Assembly (NCBI GenBank): GCA_030431475.1
Contig: JAUIJD010000004.1
Location: forward strand, 51,194 to 115,193
DNA from: Verrucomicrobiia bacterium
GTDB lineage: Bacteria > Verrucomicrobiota > Verrucomicrobiia > Verrucomicrobiales > Akkermansiaceae
Length of the DNA: 64,000 nucleotides
Reading direction: 5' to 3'
Shown here piece by piece: positions 49,881 through 60,351 of this stretch. Positions within the stretch are counted from its first letter, which is position 1; each line of letters starts with the position of its first letter. The translations under genes and the position numbers were made by a program. The notes beneath the pieces were generated by a model. That model worked only from the letters and a program-made list of their open reading frames with translations, was not told the DNA's origin and made no database searches.

Positions 49881-52280
49881 TTACGGCAGACCGCCCCCGC
49901 GACGCACCACCCACTCGCCGGCCAGCAGGGCCGCGAAGAGCGCCAGCACCGCCCAGTGATCCCACAGCGCTGTCTCGCGCACCTCCTCCTTTTCCTCCCG
50001 CCCACCGAGGAAAAGCTCGGCCACTCCGCCACCATCCCGGAACACCTTGCCTCCCGAGAGATCCGCTACGGTCTGCAGCAGCGGCAGATTCAGCGTGGTC
50101 TCGGCCAGCTCCACCGGCCCGCGAGAGCCGACCACTCGAAATCCCGCACCCACCTCATCGACCGACTCCTCCCGCATCAGCGCCCGCGCGCTTTCGCCGA
50201 CGATCCGCACCTCATACCGACCCGCCTCCGCGAAAGGCCCGGCCCGCCCTTCGTGCAGACCATTCGAGTTCTCCACCGCCGTCAGACCCACGGTCGCCAC
50301 CACCGCGCCGTCGCGCAGCACCTCGACCTGCAGGTCGTCCGACGCCACCGGATTCATCTCGCCGTCGCGCAAGCGCGCCGTCAGCCGCACCTCGTCGTCC
50401 GGCGTGTAGGTCAGTTGATCCGTCCCCAGCCGCACCCGCTCGCCGCCGGCCCGCAAGGTCGGCCCCGCGCCCCAGCGCACCAGATTTCCCCAGAAGCGAT
50501 GGTGATAGACGTCGCCCGACCCCACCCGCAGCCGCCACGTGCGATCGGTCAGCAGCATCGCCACCTTCCCTTTGCCGGCCTGCCGCGTCACCAGCAGCGC
50601 CCTCTCCGCTTCGCGCGCCCGCCGCTCTGCTAGATCCTCCAGCCGCGCCCCCACCGCCCCCGGCGAGAGCGCCGCATCCTGCTCCTCGTCGGCCGCCACC
50701 AGCAGCACCTCCGCACCCTCCTTGAGTCCCTCGACCGGATGCCGCCAACGCATTTCCGGGAAGCTCGACCAGATCGACGCGTTGCTCGCCTCGCCGTCGG
50801 CCTGCTGCGTCACCGGATGCCGCAAGCCCTCACTGGTCAGCCCCACGCGGAAGCCCTCGCCGCTTTGCGAAAAGTAATTCCGCCCCGACCACTCGAGCTC
50901 CACCGGCACCAGCGCCCGACCCGCCTCCGCCCCGATCGCGTGCGGCATGAACTCCGGCCCCGCGATCATCACCAGCAAGGCCGCCCGCTCGGTCACGCAA
51001 TCGCTCAGGATCTTCCACGTCGCCTCGTCCAGGCTCGCCGGATCGATGTCGCCCAGGATGATCACGTCGAACTTCCGCCACTCCTCCTCGCTGCGCGGCA
51101 GCACCGTCGCCTGCGCCTCGCCGAAGGGCCGCGTCGCCGAGGCCTCGACCCGCGCCTGCGGCTCGCCGAGGATGGCCTCGGGATGCGTGAGCACCCACTG
51201 CAGGTGCACGGACTTGTCGCGACCGTAGAAGAGATTCCGCAGGTATCGGAACTCCCAGCGCGGATGCCCATCGACCAGCAGCACGTTGGTCCGCGCATCG
51301 GTGATCGAGGTCTCGAAATCCCAGCCGTTGTTGTCGTCGAATCGCTCGCCCTCCAGCGCCGCGATCTCGACCCGGTAGTCGCCCACCCCGCCGGCCTCCG
51401 GCACCTGGGTGAAACGCAGCTCCTCCCGGTGGTTCGCCTGCGGGATGCGCACTTCGCGCTCTTCCAGCAGCTCCCCGGCCCGCATCAGCCGCACCCGCGC
51501 CGTCTCGCCATGGTAGCCATCAAATTTCAACTCCGCCACCACACGCATCCGGTCGCCCAAATGGATCGCCTCCGGCGCCCGCACCGCCAGCACCGCCGCA
51601 TCCCGAGGCGGCGCCTCGCTGCCCACCGCCAGCACCGCCACCGGCGCATCGAGGATGCCAAAACGCCGCGCCACCTCCTCGACGCGACCCGGGCGATTGT
51701 GACGACCGTCGCTCACCAGCACCGCGCCCGCCAACTCGTCCGGCGGCACCTGATCCAGCACCGTCCCGAGCGCCGCTGCCAGGTCGGTCGCCTGATTCCA
51801 GCCATCATCCACCTCGCCCTCCCCGCGCACACTCCGCGCCGCCCGCACGCGGCGCACCCGCAGCGTCTCGCCCAGCGCCTCCTCCAGCCCGACCTCATTC
51901 AACAGCCGCTCGCCCTTCGCGATGCGCGACTCGGTTTCCCCGTCGTCGAGCAGCTCCATCGACGCCGAGTCGTCATACACGATCACCACCTCGCGCTCCC
52001 GCTCGCGGGTCACGGTACGCACCCAGGTCGGCTCGATCAGGAGCCACACCAGCACCGCCAGCGCCGCCAGCCGCAACCCGGCGATCCAGCGCGCCCGCGA
52101 CGGCGACACCGCCCCGCGTTCGTAGCGACCCAGCCCGAGCACGATCTCGACCACCACCGCCACGGCCAGCGCCACCAACCCCAGCGACCAGCCCGGTGCC
52201 AGGCGCACCCCCTGCGAAACGCCGAAAAGCAGTCCCCACACCACCGCCGCCACCACCGCGAAGCGCACCGGCACCTTCAT
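49881..52280 (-). CDS. VWA and glutamine-amidotransferase-like membrane protein
   Basis: A 799-residue protein. Two membrane helices (about 5-24, 31-50) and another near 67-82 precede a VWA domain with the MIDAS motif VIVYDDSASME (Asp103, Ser105, Ser107). After an Ig-like segment there is a GATase1-like domain that begins NVLLVDGHPRWEFRYLRNLF (about 350-600), lacking an obvious catalytic Cys. Further beta modules (RLTARLRDGEMNP) and a last membrane helix near 780 follow. It is the third gene of the MoxR cluster, with its start overlapping the stop of the 939-residue gene. Role probably structural or chaperone-linked. Confidence 0.83.
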   Translation of the reverse strand: MKVPVRFAVVAAVVWGLLFGVSQGVRLAPGWSLGLVALAVAVVVEIVLGLGRYERGAVSPSRARWIAGLRLAALAVLVWLLIEPTWVRTVTREREREVVIVYDDSASMELLDDGETESRIAKGERLLNEVGLEEALGETLRVRRVRAARSVRGEGEVDDGWNQATDLAAALGTVLDQVPPDELAGAVLVSDGRHNRPGRVEEVARRFGILDAPVAVLAVGSEAPPRDAAVLAVRAPEAIHLGDRMRVVAELKFDGYHGETARVRLMRAGELLEEREVRIPQANHREELRFTQVPEAGGVGDYRVEIAALEGERFDDNNGWDFETSITDARTNVLLVDGHPRWEFRYLRNLFYGRDKSVHLQWVLTHPEAILGEPQARVEASATRPFGEAQATVLPRSEEEWRKFDVIILGDIDPASLDEATWKILSDCVTERAALLVMIAGPEFMPHAIGAEAGRALVPVELEWSGRNYFSQSGEGFRVGLTSEGLRHPVTQQADGEASNASIWSSFPEMRWRHPVEGLKEGAEVLLVAADEEQDAALSPGAVGARLEDLAERRAREAERALLVTRQAGKGKVAMLLTDRTWRLRVGSGDVYHHRFWGNLVRWGAGPTLRAGGERVRLGTDQLTYTPDDEVRLTARLRDGEMNPVASDDLQVEVLRDGAVVATVGLTAVENSNGLHEGRAGPFAEAGRYEVRIVGESARALMREESVDEVGAGFRVVGSRGPVELAETTLNLPLLQTVADLSGGKVFRDGGGVAELFLGGREEKEEVRETALWDHWAVLALFAALLAGEWVVRRGGGLP

Positions 52281-55096
52281 CGCCGCCCTCCTTCCCACGC
52301 CGGATGATCCCCGAACTCCACCCGCACGTCTTCCGACACCCGCCGCGAGCGCGACACCCAGCGCGCCAGCGCGCTCTCCAGCAGGAAAAGCCCCAGCGCC
52401 GCCCCGGCCACCCACTTCCAGATCTCCCGCCCGAAGCCCTTTCCTTCCAGCACCCCCACCATGTCCGCCACCGATCCCGGCTCCAGCAGGTCGATGCGCG
52501 ACCGGATCATCTCGCGATCCTCCCCGTCCATCGGCTCCAGCCGACTCTCCGCCTCGTCGCGCATCACCGCCACCGGCAGCACCCCGCCGTCCCACCCCGG
52601 CAGCCAGCGTTTTCCGGCCTCGCCCACCTCCACCTCATACACCCCCGGCACCCCGATCCCGGAAATGGCCAGCTCCTCCCCACGGCGGCCCGCCGAGACC
52701 TGCGCCTCGCGCGTCTGGCCCCGCGGATCCACCACCTGCAAGCTCTCGCCCTGCACCTCGCCCGGCAGGAACGCACTCGCCGGGACCACCGACTCCTCCC
52801 CGCCCGGAGGAGTCCAAAACAAGCGCACATAGGCCTCCCCGCCCTCCTCACGATAGACCGCCTCGATCGGCACCGGTTTGCCCGCCTCCAGCTTCACCTC
52901 GCCCATCTCCGGCGCCCCCAGCCTCGCCCTCAGCGCCGCCGCATCGCCGATCCGCAGCTCCAGCTCGTCATCCACCTCCGCGCGAAACCGATAGGTGCCG
53001 CTCACCGGCGGCAGCAGGCGGCCGCTCCACACCACCTCGTAGTTGTCCGCCGGCAGTCCCTTGCCCGGCTTCTCATGCATCCAGCCGAAATCGATGGCGG
53101 GGTCCACCCGTTCGAGACCGACCTTGCGGCGCTTTCCATGACCCCGGAAATACCGCGCCTGCAGACCGCCACCGGAGTCCCCCACCCGCACGCTCGGGCG
53201 CCAGGAGGCCTCGACGTTCAGCCCCACGCCGCCGCCCGCGGCCCAGGTCACCAGCTCGTGCACCAGCGGCACAAAGGCACGCTTCGCGGGCAGACTGCCC
53301 GACCGCGCGTCGAAGGCGCAGGCCACGATCAAAGTACGACCATTGCCGTAAATCCTCGATCCCAGGAACGCGTCGCCGCTGGCCAGCGCCGCGCCCTTCG
53401 CCGCGCCCTCCACCGGCTCGCCCAGCCGACGCCACCGCCGCACCACCGCCTCGTCGAGATCGCCCGACTCCTCGAAGATCGCCAGCGCCTCGTGGACGTA
53501 GGTCGAGGGCGCGAGCCGCACCCCCTCCGTCTCGCCGACCTCCTCGCCCAGTGGCAGCGGCACCAGCGGCCCCGCCACGCCCGACCACGCATTGAAAAAT
53601 CCCGGCTCCGCCCGCGGCCCCGCAATCACCATCAGCCCCGCCCCACCCGCGACCTTCGCCACCAGCCGGTCGGCCAGCGCCGAGGGCAGCCGCGCGACAT
53701 CCGCCAGCACCACCACGTCGCGGTCCTCGAGATCCTCGGCCCGCAGCCGCCCGGCGGCGATCACCTCGGGTTCCATCAGGTAGCGCTCCGCCTTGCCGCC
53801 CCCCAGCGCCCCCGGCGCCAGTGCCAGCGCGGTGAATCCCGAGCCCCGCTCGAAGAACTCGGCCGAGGCATTTCCATCGACGATCAGCACGCGCAGCTTC
53901 TCCCGCACCGCGATCACCCGCTCCAGTCGGTCGTCGGCCGCGAGGTCGTCCTTCGCGCCGATCCGCGCCCGCACCACCGCCGGGCCCGGCTTCGAAAATC
54001 GATGCCGGAAACTCACCGTCTCCCGCTCGCCCGGGCCCAGCAGACCCACCGGCTGCTCGCCCGAGGGGCGTCCATCGATCTCCAGCTCCACCGGTCCCGG
54101 CGTCACCGGCGCGGCGCCGGTGTTTTCCACCGTCACCCGGATGCCCACCGGCCGATCCGTCCCGACCACCGACCTCGACGTCTCAAATCCACCCAGCGCC
54201 ACATTGCGGAAAGTCGCCGGAGCCTCGAAGGACCGCACCAGCAGCCGCGGCCGCGCCGGCATCGTCTCCCACGCCTCCTCCAGACCCTTCCACGAGCCCG
54301 GATTCTCCAGCCGCCAGCCGCCGCGCTGACCATCGGTGAAAACCACGATCTCCTTCGAGGCATTCAGTCCTTCCGAGAGTGCCAGCGTCGCCATCCCCAG
54401 CGCCTCATGCGCCGCGAAGTCCCCGCCGGTCATCTCCAAACCCTCCAGCACCCCGAGCACATCGGCCCGATGGGTCAGCGGCGCCGCCGTCACCGCCTCC
54501 GGAGCCGGCCCGCCCAGAACCACGGTGAACGCCGTACCTCGCGGCGCTTCGGTCACCAGCTCCCGCGCCTCCTCCAGCGCCTGTTCGAAAGCCGTCCGCC
54601 CGCCCGCACCGCGCACGCCCATCGAGTCCGAGGCATCGATCACCAGCGCCACATCCCGCCGACCGCTGGCCTCGAAGCGCTTCAGGTTGAGCTGATCCTC
54701 CAGCCACACCAGCGCACCGGCCGCGATCAGCAGCAGCAGCGCCGCCCCGCGGATGAGCCACCGCCATTTCCCCGAGGAGAGAACGAAGGACCCGCCGAAA
54801 AGCGCCACCCCGGCCGCCACCGCCGGCAGCACGAACAGCCACGGCACGCTCGAGTCCGGCGGCACGAAGGGCCGGGCCACCGCCAGCGCGACGAGCGCCA
54901 GCAGCAGGCAGCGGGCGGCCATCAACAGCAGATCCTCCCACTCCATCTTCCGCCGCCGCACCACCAGCGTGTCCATCAGGAAACGCATCGCGCCCCAGTC
55001 GATCGGACGCGCCGCCTGCTTGCGCACGAGGTGGATCACGATCGGGATCCCCGCCGCCGCCAGCCCCGCCAGAAGCCATGGATTCAGAAACAGCAT
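52277..55096 (-). CDS. BatA-like VWA membrane protein with a PA14 domain
   Basis: A 939-residue protein. It begins with the BatA/TIGR02226 N-terminal segment (FLNPWLLAGLAAAGIPIVIHL), followed by further membrane helices (about 60-75, 85-102, 115-132). The VWA domain has the MIDAS Asp-x-Ser-x-Ser as DASDS (154-158). A GATase-like domain follows (LRVLIVDGNASAEFF near 440). At about 640-778 a PA14 domain is inserted (LQARYFRG, LPPVSGTYRFRAEVDDELELRIGD, EAYVRLFWTPPGGEE), unusual for BatA-like proteins and pointing to sugar or glycan binding. A final membrane helix lies near 900. The start was set at 55096 because the N-terminal motif begins there; upstream sequence is a dispersed repeat. ATGA overlap with the next gene. 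Confidence 0.85.
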   Translation of the reverse strand: MLFLNPWLLAGLAAAGIPIVIHLVRKQAARPIDWGAMRFLMDTLVVRRRKMEWEDLLLMAARCLLLALVALAVARPFVPPDSSVPWLFVLPAVAAGVALFGGSFVLSSGKWRWLIRGAALLLLIAAGALVWLEDQLNLKRFEASGRRDVALVIDASDSMGVRGAGGRTAFEQALEEARELVTEAPRGTAFTVVLGGPAPEAVTAAPLTHRADVLGVLEGLEMTGGDFAAHEALGMATLALSEGLNASKEIVVFTDGQRGGWRLENPGSWKGLEEAWETMPARPRLLVRSFEAPATFRNVALGGFETSRSVVGTDRPVGIRVTVENTGAAPVTPGPVELEIDGRPSGEQPVGLLGPGERETVSFRHRFSKPGPAVVRARIGAKDDLAADDRLERVIAVREKLRVLIVDGNASAEFFERGSGFTALALAPGALGGGKAERYLMEPEVIAAGRLRAEDLEDRDVVVLADVARLPSALADRLVAKVAGGAGLMVIAGPRAEPGFFNAWSGVAGPLVPLPLGEEVGETEGVRLAPSTYVHEALAIFEESGDLDEAVVRRWRRLGEPVEGAAKGAALASGDAFLGSRIYGNGRTLIVACAFDARSGSLPAKRAFVPLVHELVTWAAGGGVGLNVEASWRPSVRVGDSGGGLQARYFRGHGKRRKVGLERVDPAIDFGWMHEKPGKGLPADNYEVVWSGRLLPPVSGTYRFRAEVDDELELRIGDAAALRARLGAPEMGEVKLEAGKPVPIEAVYREEGGEAYVRLFWTPPGGEESVVPASAFLPGEVQGESLQVVDPRGQTREAQVSAGRRGEELAISGIGVPGVYEVEVGEAGKRWLPGWDGGVLPVAVMRDEAESRLEPMDGEDREMIRSRIDLLEPGSVADMVGVLEGKGFGREIWKWVAGAALGLFLLESALARWVSRSRRVSEDVRVEFGDHPAWEGGRR

Positions 55097-55130
55097 CAGT
55101 GTGGTGATCGCGAAAAAGCTGTGCGGAATG

Positions 55131-55274
55131 CGCGCGCGATCTTCTTCAAGTTCAAGGCGCGACGAGGGAGCGGATGGACATCCGCGACCGAGGAGCAACG
55201 CAGAAATTGGAGAAAGGCGCCGCGGCACTTGAGGCAACCGAGCGCAGCGAGCTGATTTCCAGAAAACTTCATAC
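55131..55274 (+). repeat. Dispersed intergenic repeat, copy B
   Basis: Homologue of 13941-14090 with the same three conserved blocks, including GAGCGCAGCGAGCTGATTTC. It also has a short palindrome GCGGAT-GGAC-ATCCGC at 55170-55185 that is not fully kept in copy A. It lies in the 212-base gap between the DUF58 gene stop and the start of the 939-residue gene, the only large gap in an otherwise tightly packed cluster. Confidence 0.85.
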
Positions 55275-55308
55275 TTTCATTTCGTGCAGGGTTTTCGCGA
55301 TCAACACA

Positions 55309-56235
55309 CTAACTGCGCCCTCCCACATATCTCAAAAGCACATCCCGCAGCGGCACCTTCGTATTCACCGCCACATAGTCCGCCCGCAGCCGCCCGCAGG
55401 CCGACTCGATCCGTTTCACGAAATTCCTCAGCCGCTCGAGGTAGGCCGCCCGCACCGCCCGCGGGTCGATGCGCAGCATTTCCTCAATCCCCTCCAGGTC
55501 GCGGAACCTCTGAAACCGCTGGAAGGGAAAGCTCAGCTCCTCCTCGGCCATCAGATGGAAAACGACCAGCTCGTGCTGGCGGAAGTCGAAGTGGTGCAGC
55601 GCCTCGACCAGGCGCTCCGGGTCGTCGAACAGGTCGCTGATCAGGATCACCAGCCCGCGCCGCGGGATCCGCTCGGCCACCTCGTGCAGCACCTCGCCGA
55701 CGTCGGTGTCCTCGCCCGCCTTCACCCCGTGCAGCTCCTCGAGGATGCGCCGCACCTGGCTCGGGCGGCTCCCCGCGCGGAGGAAACCCTTCACCCGCTT
55801 GTCGAAGGTCACGAGCCCGGCGCCATCGCCCTGCTTGATGAAAAGATAGGCCAGCGCCGCCGCCAGATGCTTGGCGTAGGCCAGCTTGGAAAGCGCCACG
55901 CCGCCCGCTTCCGCCGCACGGTCGCCGGTGTAGCGCATCGAGCCCGACACATCCACCGCCAGCATCGCCCGAAGATTCGTCTCCTCGATGTACTGGCGGA
56001 TCACGTTGCGGTCGCTCTTCGCCATCACCCGCCAGTCGAGATTCTTCGGGTCGTCTCCCGGCGCGTACTCGCGGTGCTCGGCGAACTCCACCGAGAAGCC
56101 CTTGTCCGGCGAGGTGTGCCGACCCGTTAGAGTCCCCTGCTTGCGCTTGCGGGCATACCACTCCAGCCGCCGCATCACCCCCATCGTCTCCGGGGGCAGC
56201 AGCCGCATGCAGTCGGGCAGTTTCAGATCGCTCAT
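55309..56235 (-). CDS. DUF58 / VWA-domain protein
   Basis: A 308-residue soluble protein without membrane segments. It carries the DUF58 signature GRHTSPDKGFSVEFAEHREYAPGDDPKNLDW, quoted here as AEHREYAPGDDPKNLDWRV, followed by a VWA fold with MIDAS AVDVSGSMRY. The last part (ILISDLFDDPERLVEALHHF) is also typical. DUF58 proteins are usually encoded next to MoxR and are thought to be its targets or partners. It starts 67 bases after the moxR stop, in a gap with a hairpin at 56248-56264. Confidence 0.9.
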   Translation of the reverse strand: MSDLKLPDCMRLLPPETMGVMRRLEWYARKRKQGTLTGRHTSPDKGFSVEFAEHREYAPGDDPKNLDWRVMAKSDRNVIRQYIEETNLRAMLAVDVSGSMRYTGDRAAEAGGVALSKLAYAKHLAAALAYLFIKQGDGAGLVTFDKRVKGFLRAGSRPSQVRRILEELHGVKAGEDTDVGEVLHEVAERIPRRGLVILISDLFDDPERLVEALHHFDFRQHELVVFHLMAEEELSFPFQRFQRFRDLEGIEEMLRIDPRAVRAAYLERLRNFVKRIESACGRLRADYVAVNTKVPLRDVLLRYVGGRS

Positions 56236-56247
56236 CGTATCAGTGGC

Positions 56248-56264
56248 TGCCGCGGCTCGCGGCA
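56248..56264. other. GC-rich hairpin between moxR and DUF58 genes
   Basis: Perfect arms TGCCGCG and CGCGGCA with a GCT loop, in the 67-base gap. It has no T-run and might attenuate, stabilise or be without function. Confidence 0.4.
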
Positions 56265-56302
56265 GGCCGTGGAGGCGGCGGCCCGCCGCCCCAGCCCCAT
56301 CC

Positions 56303-57322
<1,020 letters not shown>

Positions 57323-57516
57323 ACGCCGTCCCCCGGCGCCTCCTTGCAAATCCAGCGGAGAGAGGGAATTTGAAATCCCCTTCAGCCGCCCCCGGCCGGC
57401 CCCAACCGGATCGATGCGATGAGATCGCTCCCCTTCCGGAAAGGGCAACCCCTCCGATCAACCGCAGCGCCCCAAGACGCCCCGCCCCCCGTGAGGAGAT
57501 TCAAAATCCCCGCGCC

Positions 57517-58935
57517 CTAACCCTTCACGTCGTAGCAGAACAAATGGTCCTGGTCGCGCAGGTAGAGGCGCCCGCCGATCACCACCGGGTGCGTCCACAC
57601 CATTCCCCGATTGTCATCGCGGAGCTTGGTCCTCTTCGGCAACTGGAAGCGACCCTTCTCCCGGAATTCCTCGGGCGTGGCCTCGGCGAGAAACACCGAG
57701 CCATCGTGCTCATCGAGGCCGTAAAGCATGCCGTCGGCGTAGTGCACCGCCCCCTTCTGCAGGCCGTCGCCCTTCTCCGACCAGACCCGCTCGCCGGTCT
57801 CCCAGCTCTGACAGAGGAAGCCGGGACCGTCGGAAAAGCCGTACAGGTGACCACCCACCAGCACCACGCCACCATGATGGTTCTTCATGACCTTGTTCTC
57901 CCACACGTCCTCGGCCGAGTCCGCGCCGATCTTCACCTTCTTGCTGCCCGCTCCATAGCCGGCGGTGATGTAGACGTGCCCGTCGTGAAATATCGGGGTC
58001 GGGATCACCGCCGTCCGTCCCTGCCTCCAATCCGAGGTCCACAGCAGGTCTCCGGTCTCGGCATCGACCCCCGCGAGCTTCTTCATGAACAGCTGCACGT
58101 ACTGACGCTTCCCGCCGGCCTCGGCCACGATCACCGAGGAATACTGCGCCTCCTCGGTCAACTCCTTGCTGCGCCAGATCTCCTCGCCGCTCGCCTTGTC
58201 GAGCGCGACGACCGCGCCCTCATTGCCACCCGGCGTCACGATCAACTTGTCACCATCGACCAGGGGCGACTCGGCGTATCCCCAACCGGGCACCTTGCCA
58301 CCGAAATCATCGACCAGGCTCTTGCGCCACAGCACCTTGCCGCCGTCGATATCGACGCACACGAGGTCACCGTTGGCATTGATCGCGTAGAGGCGGCCGT
58401 CATCCACGGTCGGCTGTCCTCGCGGACCGTCGCCCCAGCCGGCATTGTAGCCCCGGCCCTCGTCGTCGCCGATCGGGGCGCTCCACAGCTCCTTGCCGGT
58501 TTCTTCATCCAGACAGATCACCTCGGCCTCCTCGTCCCGGGTGCCGGTGAAGTAGATCTTCCCGCCCGTGATCGAGGGCGAGCTGTAGCCGGCGCCGGCC
58601 TTGTCGAAGGTCCACAACAACTTCGGACCGCCCTCCGGCCACTCCTTGAGCAGCCCGGTGTCAGGCGAGCGGTTGTCACGGTTCGGTCCCTGCCACGCCG
58701 GCCAATCGGAGGCGGCTGCCCGGGCTGCCACAAATTCACGATCGGCCTCGGCAAGTCGGACGAGATCGATGGTGACCTCGCGGCCGTCGCTGCGCTTCAA
58801 GGTCACCGCATTTCCCGACACCCGCAACAGCTCGGCGTCGATGGTCCGACCGGACTCCGCCTCGGTCCAGGTCCGGGCGCTGGCGAGGGAAAGCATCAGG
58901 GCAAAGCCCACTGCGAGGGTAGGAAGGAATTTCAT
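57517..58935 (-). CDS. Secreted PQQ-like beta-propeller protein with SHD1-type N-domain
   Basis: A 472-residue exported protein. A signal peptide (KFLPTLAVGFALMLSLASA) is followed by an SHD1-like domain (RTWTEAESGRTIDAELLRVSGNAVTLKRSDG..., quoted as TWTEAESGRTIDAELL), common in planctomycetes and verrucomicrobia. The rest is an eight-bladed PQQ-type propeller with WPAWQGPNRDNRSPDTGLL, LDEETGKELWSAP and AETGDLLWTSDW repeats. It has no obvious catalytic site, so it may bind rather than oxidise. It is the gene before moxR but separated from it by about 195 bases, so it may be independent. Confidence 0.85.
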   Translation of the reverse strand: MKFLPTLAVGFALMLSLASARTWTEAESGRTIDAELLRVSGNAVTLKRSDGREVTIDLVRLAEADREFVAARAAASDWPAWQGPNRDNRSPDTGLLKEWPEGGPKLLWTFDKAGAGYSSPSITGGKIYFTGTRDEEAEVICLDEETGKELWSAPIGDDEGRGYNAGWGDGPRGQPTVDDGRLYAINANGDLVCVDIDGGKVLWRKSLVDDFGGKVPGWGYAESPLVDGDKLIVTPGGNEGAVVALDKASGEEIWRSKELTEEAQYSSVIVAEAGGKRQYVQLFMKKLAGVDAETGDLLWTSDWRQGRTAVIPTPIFHDGHVYITAGYGAGSKKVKIGADSAEDVWENKVMKNHHGGVVLVGGHLYGFSDGPGFLCQSWETGERVWSEKGDGLQKGAVHYADGMLYGLDEHDGSVFLAEATPEEFREKGRFQLPKRTKLRDDNRGMVWTHPVVIGGRLYLRDQDHLFCYDVKG

Positions 58936-58992
58936 GACAGGGCGCATACGGAACATCCTCGCCGCCGATTTCATCCTGTCGAGCCGATCCGG

Positions 58993-59679
58993 TCAGCGCT
59001 GGCTCATCCAGCTGTAGAGCATCACCCACAGCGACAGCGCGAGGGCGAAGAGCGGGATCTGCACCGGCTCGGGCAGCGCGTAGAGCACCGTGACCACCGG
59101 GATCCACACGCCCCACGTGGCGAACAGCGCCGGCACCACGCGCTCGCGGTAGTAGTCGGCGGTGAAAAAGCGCCGCCGCCAGCGGTAGCCAGCGTTCTTC
59201 CAGGCGTAGAGCCACACCGTCACCGGCGCGGCGAAGAGCGGGTTGTACACGAACTGATCGACCAGCACCTGCGGGATCACCACCGCCGGCGTCGGCTCGT
59301 CGCCGAAGAGCAGCGCCTGCCCGCGGTAGAGCCCATCGACCACCAGCGCCATCCCGCACCAGAAAGGAATCGCGAACACCAGCTCGCGCAGGTTTCCCGG
59401 ACCGAATCGCCCCCGCTGCAGCACCAGCCAGCGCATCAGCTCCGGCACCACGGCGCCCGCCACGATCCCCGCCAGCGCGCTGTAGGCGTAGCCCCAGCGC
59501 GCCTTCACCCCGGCGAGCCTTTCGAGCAGCTCGCGCAGGGGCGGATGAAAAAGGTAGCCGAGCAGGATGGCCACCATCGCACCCTGAAGGATCAGGCCGG
59601 GCACCACGTTGGCCCGCGCCGCGCGAAGGCCCGCCTTCCACGGCGCCTCCCGCCGGATCTCGGTCGCCGGGGTGTCCAT
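58993..59679 (-). CDS. Integral membrane protein, possible Mpv17/PMP22 family
   Basis: A 228-residue protein with about five membrane segments. The middle has VDQFVYNPLFAAPVTVWLYAW and the end YRERVVPALFATWGVWIPVV..., with VQIPLFALALSLWVMLYSW, which resembles the C-terminal part of Mpv17/PMP22-like proteins (DQ...P and W-x-x-W...P...L-x-x-W motifs). Such proteins are mostly known from eukaryotes, and the match is tentative. ATG at 59679 fits a normal N-terminus (MDTPATEIRRE); the preceding engB stop is 10 bases upstream, so they are probably co-transcribed. Confidence 0.6.
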   Translation of the reverse strand: MDTPATEIRREAPWKAGLRAARANVVPGLILQGAMVAILLGYLFHPPLRELLERLAGVKARWGYAYSALAGIVAGAVVPELMRWLVLQRGRFGPGNLRELVFAIPFWCGMALVVDGLYRGQALLFGDEPTPAVVIPQVLVDQFVYNPLFAAPVTVWLYAWKNAGYRWRRRFFTADYYRERVVPALFATWGVWIPVVTVLYALPEPVQIPLFALALSLWVMLYSWMSQR

Positions 59680-59689
59680 GGGCGATCCA

Positions 59690-60283
59690 TCAAGCTTCGA
59701 GCGCCTCGCCGATGAAGCGCAGCACCTCGTCACGCCCCCGCCGGTCCTCCGCCGAACTCACGAACACCCGGGGTTCGCCATCCACCCGTTCCTTGAGCGC
59801 TGCAAGAAAGGCCGCCACATTGGACTTCAGCTTCCCCGCCTTGACCTTGTCCGCCTTCGTCACGGTCAGCACGAAGGGAATACCGTGGACCGCGAGCCAG
59901 TCGCAAAAGTCGAGGTCGATCTTCTGCGGCGTGTGGCGTCCATCGATCAGCACGAACACGCACCGCAGGCTTTCCCGCTGCGCCAGATAGTCCGACACCG
60001 CCCGCTGAAACCCCTCACGAACCTTCTGCGGCGTCTTCGAATACCCGTAGCCGGGAAGGTCGACCAGCGACCAACGCTCATTGATGGTGAAGAAATTGAT
60101 CAGCTGGGTCGCGCCGGGCGTGGATGACACCTTCGCCAGCCCCTTGCGTCCGACGAGCATGTTGAGCAGCGAGGATTTCCCAACGTTCGACCTCCCGATG
60201 AAGGCGAACTCGGGAGCGGCCTCCGGCGGACACGAGTCGAGATCCGGGGAACTGGTGACGAACTCGGCGGTCTTGATCTTCAC
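59690..60283 (-). CDS. engB: Ribosome biogenesis GTPase EngB/YihA
   Basis: A 197-residue GTPase. G1 is FIGRSNVGKSSLLN, G2/switch TPGATQLINFF, G3 VDLPGYGYSK, and G4 TKADK. The length and the short C-terminal helix are normal for EngB (YsxC), which acts in 50S subunit assembly. The downstream membrane protein starts 10 bases after its stop. Between it and the acyltransferase gene is a 68-base spacer. Confidence 0.95.
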   Translation of the reverse strand: MKIKTAEFVTSSPDLDSCPPEAAPEFAFIGRSNVGKSSLLNMLVGRKGLAKVSSTPGATQLINFFTINERWSLVDLPGYGYSKTPQKVREGFQRAVSDYLAQRESLRCVFVLIDGRHTPQKIDLDFCDWLAVHGIPFVLTVTKADKVKAGKLKSNVAAFLAALKERVDGEPRVFVSSAEDRRGRDEVLRFIGEALEA

Positions 60284-60351
60284 CGGACGAACCTGCGCAT
60301 CCTGGCAGCACTCGTCCAGCGCCTAGCCCTGGGACAGCTGCATGCGCCGGA

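Noticed and set aside
52196..55255. Plus-strand open frame of 1,019 codons antisense to two VWA genes
   Set aside because: His/Arg/Pro-rich translation without domains; the minus strand has MIDAS and PA14 motifs in the correct order.
55131..55274. CRISPR array or phage attachment site in the dispersed repeat
   Set aside because: There are only two distant copies without regular direct repeats or spacers, and no integrase or tRNA is next to them.
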